8,638 bases of DNA, taken from positions 1 to 8,638 of the forward strand of contig JAJRAL010000196.1 in NCBI GenBank assembly GCA_028679935.1, given 5' to 3'. The stretch's first letter is position 1. Each line of letters begins with the position of its first letter. Made by a program: the position numbers and the translations under genes. This stretch comes from Methanomassiliicoccales archaeon (GTDB lineage: Archaea > Thermoplasmatota > Thermoplasmata > Methanomassiliicoccales > UBA472). Below are positions 5,576 to 8,638 of the stretch, one piece after another. The notes beneath the pieces are model-generated. The model did not search any database. It was not told the origin of the DNA and worked only from the letters and a program-made list of their open reading frames with translations.

Positions 5576-7032
5576 GCCTCGACCGCCGAGGGCATCACGC
5601 CCGGGTTGAGCAGCCCCTTCGGATCGAAGACGCTCTTCACCCTATCGAACAGCTCCAGCACGGGTCTTCCGAACTCCTTGTCCGCATACCTCAGCCTTAA
5701 CCGTCCCGAACCGTGCTCCGCCGTCACCGTCCCCCCGAAGGAGAGGGCGATGCGGACGCACTCGTCCCCCAATCTCTGGACGAGCTTTACTTGATCCGCG
5801 ATGGGGATCGGCAAGCGGAAGTGGAGATTGCCTTCGCCCGCGTGGCCATATACCACTGGCTTCAGGTTCTCGTCTCGGAAGACATCGAGGACCTTCATCG
5901 AGAAATCCAAGAGCCGGTCTGGCGGCACGGCGAGGTCCTCCACGAACGGCGGCACGACCGTCGTCGGCGTTTCTATGTTCTTCTTTATCTGGAGGAGCAT
6001 CGCTTCCCTGACCTTCCAGGCGTTCAGAGCCTCATCCTCTGTGCCTAACTTGCGCACCTCCAAGCCTGAGCGGATCGCCTCATCCGTCGCCAACTCGACG
6101 CCTTCCTCAACATCTTCGTCGAACTCGACCATCAGCACCGCCTGCGCGTCCGAGACGACATCGATACCTGCGCGCCTCATCTGGTCTAGTCCAATTGCGT
6201 CCATCAGCTCCAACGCGGACGGTCGGAGGGGCCTTATCCGAAGCCCGGCCTCGATCGCATCCTCGAGCGAGCCGGCGAAGACCAGGAGGAGCGCCCGTTC
6301 CTTCGGAAGAGGAATCGTTCGGAGTTCGACCTCCGTGATCAGACCGAGAGTGCCGACCGAGCCGCACAGCAGGTGGGCTGCTATCTCGCCAGGTTCATCG
6401 CGTCCGAAGAGCGCGCCGAGGTTGTAGCCGCTGCTGGACTTCAACCCTTTGCGCCTGGCCACGAACGACGACACGTCCCGGTCGGATCGTGCCTCGTCCC
6501 GCAGCCCTTCGATCGCCCTCTCCATCTCCATCGGCGGCTTCCGCGTGTCGACCATACCGAAGGCGGGACAGAAGAACCTCGCGGAGACGAGCCAGCGGTC
6601 TACGCTCCCATACTTCAGGCCGCGCAGGCCCGATGCCTTCGTGGCCACGTTGCCGCCGATGGTGCAGAACGTCCTCGAGCTGGGATCATAGGCGAGGATC
6701 CGCCCCTTCTTCCGCAGCGCTTCGTCGACCTGCGCGTGGATTGCCCCGGCCCCCGTCCTGACCGTTTCCGCGACGTCGGCCGAGACATGGTTGAGCTTGA
6801 GCATCGCAGCGATCATCCCGGTCCCGACCGCGGAGCCGGATTGGTTGCTTCCAGCCCCCCTCGGGGTGATTGGAACACCGCTTCTCGCGGCATATGCGAA
6901 CAAGGGCTCGACGTCCGGCTCATCATCGGGTATGGCCACGCAACTGGGCTCGATGCGCAGCCCGCTCATGTCCTTCGAGTAGGGCGCGATCGATCTCCGG
7001 TCCTTCAGGACCCTACCCCTGAACCCGGGCAC
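5566..7032 (-). CDS. FAD-linked 2-hydroxyacid dehydrogenase (GlcD / D-lactate dehydrogenase family)
   Basis: 488 residues, start GTG at 7032. FAD-binding_4 features: A-I-P-D-D-E-P-D-V (33-41), P-R-G-A-G-S-N-Q-S-G (57-66), D-P-S-S-R-T-F-C-T-I-G-G-N-V-A-T (116-131), S-G-Y-N-L-G (201-206) and G-S-V-G-T-L-G-L-I-T-E-V (224-235). The C-terminal FAD-oxidase domain has G-H-A-G-E-G-N-L-H-F (396-405), with candidate metal ligands H397 and H404, A-E-H-G-S-G (438-443), with E439 and H440, and the closing F-D-P-K-G-L-L-N-P-G (469-478). Family members oxidise D-lactate, glycolate or D-2-hydroxyglutarate to the 2-oxoacid. The S-G-Y-N-L region resembles YdiJ-type enzymes, but the C-terminal Fe-S domain of those is absent, so electrons must leave by another carrier. 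The gene starts 1 nt after the stop of the dioxygenase gene, and GGTGAGGGG (7041-7049) inside that gene can serve as its ribosome site: clear translational coupling. Substrate is not determined. Confidence 0.9.
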   Translation of the reverse strand: MPGFRGRVLKDRRSIAPYSKDMSGLRIEPSCVAIPDDEPDVEPLFAYAARSGVPITPRGAGSNQSGSAVGTGMIAAMLKLNHVSADVAETVRTGAGAIHAQVDEALRKKGRILAYDPSSRTFCTIGGNVATKASGLRGLKYGSVDRWLVSARFFCPAFGMVDTRKPPMEMERAIEGLRDEARSDRDVSSFVARRKGLKSSSGYNLGALFGRDEPGEIAAHLLCGSVGTLGLITEVELRTIPLPKERALLLVFAGSLEDAIEAGLRIRPLRPSALELMDAIGLDQMRRAGIDVVSDAQAVLMVEFDEDVEEGVELATDEAIRSGLEVRKLGTEDEALNAWKVREAMLLQIKKNIETPTTVVPPFVEDLAVPPDRLLDFSMKVLDVFRDENLKPVVYGHAGEGNLHFRLPIPIADQVKLVQRLGDECVRIALSFGGTVTAEHGSGRLRLRYADKEFGRPVLELFDRVKSVFDPKGLLNPGVMPSAVEAQQ

Positions 7033-7033
7033 C

Positions 7034-8371
7034 CTAGGCTCCCCTCACCTTCACCTGACGAGGGTCGGTCGCCTTGATGATCGCGCTCACCGAGTCTTGG
7101 TTGAAACCCTTGAATCCCTGCCGGCGCTCGATCAGCTCGAGGTGGCTCCCGATCGTCCCTTCCCTTTGCAGCCGCTCCGCGGCCTCGGTCGTCAAGCTTC
7201 CCTCCCGCTCGGCCCTCTCAATCCTTCCGTGCTCTGCCCTCCAGTTCTCGCCTTCGGTGAACGCCTGCTTGAGGAACGGAAGGTCGGAGAACGGGTCCAT
7301 GACGCGGATCCCACGTCCCTCGAACTGGGCCCTACCACGGTCGAGGTCGAATCTCAGAGCGACGTGATGCAATCCCGCCTGGAACGCGCTTTCGCCATGC
7401 AGAGCGACCCAAAGGCCGACCGTCCCCATCTTCCCGCCGTCCTCGAGCCCATTGGAAGCAAAGTCGACATTCTTCTCTTTGGGGCGCAGGTCGACGTCGG
7501 CGAAGACGACGTGTCCGGACTCCTCGTTCTCGAGCACCTGGGCGCCCCAGCCTGCCTTGTCACCGGCGTAGAAGCGCTCCCTTTGCTCCAGGCCGAGAAG
7601 TCTCATGACCCTAATCAGCCTCTTGAAAGCGGGCCTCGACGAGCGGAACGTGACGTGGTCCAGGTTCGCGAGCCCGAGGCCGAGCTCGTCCTGGACCTCC
7701 AGTTGCTGCCTCGCGGCGGAGTTCCTCGAAAGCCAATATGAGATTTCGGTCCTGAAGAAGGCGTCAGCGAGCCTCGGCACGCCCAGTCTCGCCGCGGCCG
7801 AGGATATCGTCTCCTCAAGGTCCGAGAACGCCTTCTCCTGTGAATGGAATTCCCTCTCCCGTTCCTCGAACCTTCTCAGCGCGTCCTCGTACGCGCCGGC
7901 ATCGTGCACCTCGGGGGAATCGAAGCCAGCAAAGCCCCTTCGCTCGATCGCGAGCACCCTGAGCTCTTCCTCATCGAGCACCGTTGCCTTCCTGAACGCC
8001 GAGTTCGGCTCGCCTTCGGCTGCGTCGTCGAGCGACCACTCCCGGCGAAACGCGTCGATATTCCAGACCTTCAGGCCGAGTTCGGGCGTCCCGTCACCGA
8101 TGACTAGCGGGAATAGCGCGGTGCCATCCGCCCGGTAGACCTTGGACCTCCCGACAGTCCGGAGGCCGTGCGCCTGGACCGCCTTCCTGTCGGCGATTCC
8201 CACCGGCACCCGCACGTGGTCGACCCAATCGTAGAGCCTTGTGCCGGTCGCGTCCTCGATTCTCTTGGACATGTCGTATAGCGCATCGCTCTTGTCGAGG
8301 AACCAGTCAACCAATTGATGTAGATGGTTCTCCGCCTCGGGGTTCAGACTCCAATCGAACGGCTCGACCAT
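7034..8371 (-). CDS. VOC-superfamily, HPPD-like iron dioxygenase (substrate unknown)
   Basis: 445 residues from ATG 8371. The C-terminal half resembles the catalytic half of 4-hydroxyphenylpyruvate dioxygenase (HPPD): L-D-H-V (H239), L-H-H-V-A-L-R (H336) and L-E-L-I-E-R-R (E412) supply a plausible 2-His-1-Glu iron site, and the end G-F-K-G-F-N-Q-D-S-V-S-A-I-I-K-A (419-434) mirrors the closing G-F-G-x-G-N-F-K-A-L-F helix of HPPD. The N-terminal half has its own D-H-V-R (H52) and an I-E-R-R-G-F-A-G-F (142-150), suggesting an old duplication, followed by a charged helical linker (about 160-195). HPPDs are about 350-400 residues, so this protein is longer. Expected chemistry is O2-dependent conversion of a 2-oxoacid, but HPPD identity is not established. 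An upstream GTG at 8380 would add 3 residues; ATG 8371 is preferred for a GGTG 6 nt before it. The FAD dehydrogenase follows after 1 nt, and a possible methyltransferase precedes by 60 nt. Confidence 0.7.
   Translation of the reverse strand: MVEPFDWSLNPEAENHLHQLVDWFLDKSDALYDMSKRIEDATGTRLYDWVDHVRVPVGIADRKAVQAHGLRTVGRSKVYRADGTALFPLVIGDGTPELGLKVWNIDAFRREWSLDDAAEGEPNSAFRKATVLDEEELRVLAIERRGFAGFDSPEVHDAGAYEDALRRFEEREREFHSQEKAFSDLEETISSAAARLGVPRLADAFFRTEISYWLSRNSAARQQLEVQDELGLGLANLDHVTFRSSRPAFKRLIRVMRLLGLEQRERFYAGDKAGWGAQVLENEESGHVVFADVDLRPKEKNVDFASNGLEDGGKMGTVGLWVALHGESAFQAGLHHVALRFDLDRGRAQFEGRGIRVMDPFSDLPFLKQAFTEGENWRAEHGRIERAEREGSLTTEAAERLQREGTIGSHLELIERRQGFKGFNQDSVSAIIKATDPRQVKVRGA
7041..7049 (-). 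promoter_or_regulatory. Ribosome-binding site GGTGAGGGG of the FAD dehydrogenase
   Basis: Minus-strand GGTGAGGGG, complementary to the 16S tail, lies 8 nt before the GTG at 7032 and within the last codons of the upstream dioxygenase gene. It supports the GTG start. Confidence 0.45.
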
Positions 8372-8431
8372 CGGTCGCACCGGAGAATGGTCTGAGCCCG
8401 GACTACTTCAATCTTGAGGGCTCGCGCAGCG

Positions 8432-8638
8432 TCACTTCTCGGCGAGTACCGCTTCGAACCCGCCTTGGCTCCAAATTCGCCTCGCGTTTCGGAACCCGGC
8501 TTCATTGAGCATCTGGACCCAGGGCCGGTCGGCGCGTTCGGCGACGACGATAGCTCCGCCCTTCGGCAGCGAACCTTTCAATCGCGATAGGGTCTCGACG
8601 GTCCTTTGCCTTCTCAGCCATTTCAATCCGAATTCCTC
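8432..8638 (-). CDS. C-terminal fragment, possible SAM-dependent methyltransferase (start outside window)
   Basis: Open from the window edge to a TGA at 8432-8434; 68 residues visible. The sequence S-L-P-K-G-G-A-I-V-V-A-E, then M-L-N-E-A-G-F, then Q-G-G-F-E-A-V-L-A-E-K resembles the last strands and helix of a class I methyltransferase (a beta strand after a P-K-G-G turn, an L-x-x-A-G-F helix, and a closing strand ending in K). The SAM-binding glycine motif would lie beyond the edge, so the call is tentative. An internal ATG at 8626 preceded by GAGG could start a 64-aa protein, but that product would lack a complete fold. It is on the same strand as the dioxygenase gene and may head its operon. 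Confidence 0.45.
   Translation of the reverse strand, partial: EEFGLKWLRRQRTVETLSRLKGSLPKGGAIVVAERADRPWVQMLNEAGFRNARRIWSQGGFEAVLAEK

Noticed and set aside
6373..7741. Plus-strand ORFs of 234 and 214 codons antisense to the FAD and dioxygenase genes
   Set aside because: The minus-strand proteins carry clear family motifs over this whole span; the plus-strand products show none.
7034..8371. Direct assignment of the dioxygenase as HglS/DUF1338 or as HPPD
   Set aside because: The C-terminal ending and H, H, E pattern are HPPD-like, but the N-terminal half is atypical and HglS signature stretches are not recognisable. Only the superfamily level is supported.

Overview
The window looks archaeal, most plausibly from a high-GC Thermoplasmatota-like euryarchaeon recovered from a metagenome. 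The main pointer is a transcription factor with the bacterio-opsin-activator HTH (HTH_10), a family characteristic of Archaea. Two genes also have TATA-like boxes about 28-29 nt before an ATG that lacks a Shine-Dalgarno, the leaderless arrangement common in archaea, while other genes have clear GGAGG or GGTGA sites. Codons strongly prefer G or C in the third position. The lineage is an inference; no rRNA or tRNA gene is present to settle it.

Layout. (1) 1-909, plus: the C-terminal two thirds of an MFS transporter, cut by the window edge. (2) 906-3296, minus: an intact two-domain AAA/Lon-type ATP-dependent protease, convergent with the transporter and sharing a CTAG that supplies both stop codons. 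(3) 3385-4248, minus: a pirin with complete metal ligands and a probable leaderless start. (4) 4249-4864: a 616-nt region that is not empty. It holds two tiny, tightly coupled minus-strand ORFs (55 and 41 codons, each with a GGAGG site, joined by an ATGA overlap), a perfect 8-bp inverted repeat, a weaker 48-codon ORF, and the promoter of the next gene. (5) 4865-5575, plus: the HTH_10 regulator with a cysteine-bearing N-terminal domain. (6) 5566-8371, minus: a pair of genes separated by 1 nt, an FAD-linked 2-hydroxyacid dehydrogenase and, upstream of it, an HPPD-like VOC-fold iron dioxygenase of unknown substrate. (7) 8432-8638, minus: the C-terminal end of what may be a SAM methyltransferase, 60 nt upstream of the dioxygenase and possibly in the same operon.

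How they may work together. The most suggestive unit is dioxygenase plus FAD dehydrogenase. Some HPPD-fold or VOC-fold 2-oxoacid dioxygenases make 2-hydroxyacids, and FAD-linked enzymes of this family oxidise D-2-hydroxyacids to 2-oxoacids, so the two could act in sequence in a catabolic route. The convergent HTH_10 regulator is a candidate local regulator, but adjacency is the only evidence. The Lon-like protease and pirin look like independent housekeeping or stress genes. No mobile element, CRISPR array, tRNA or rRNA was seen.
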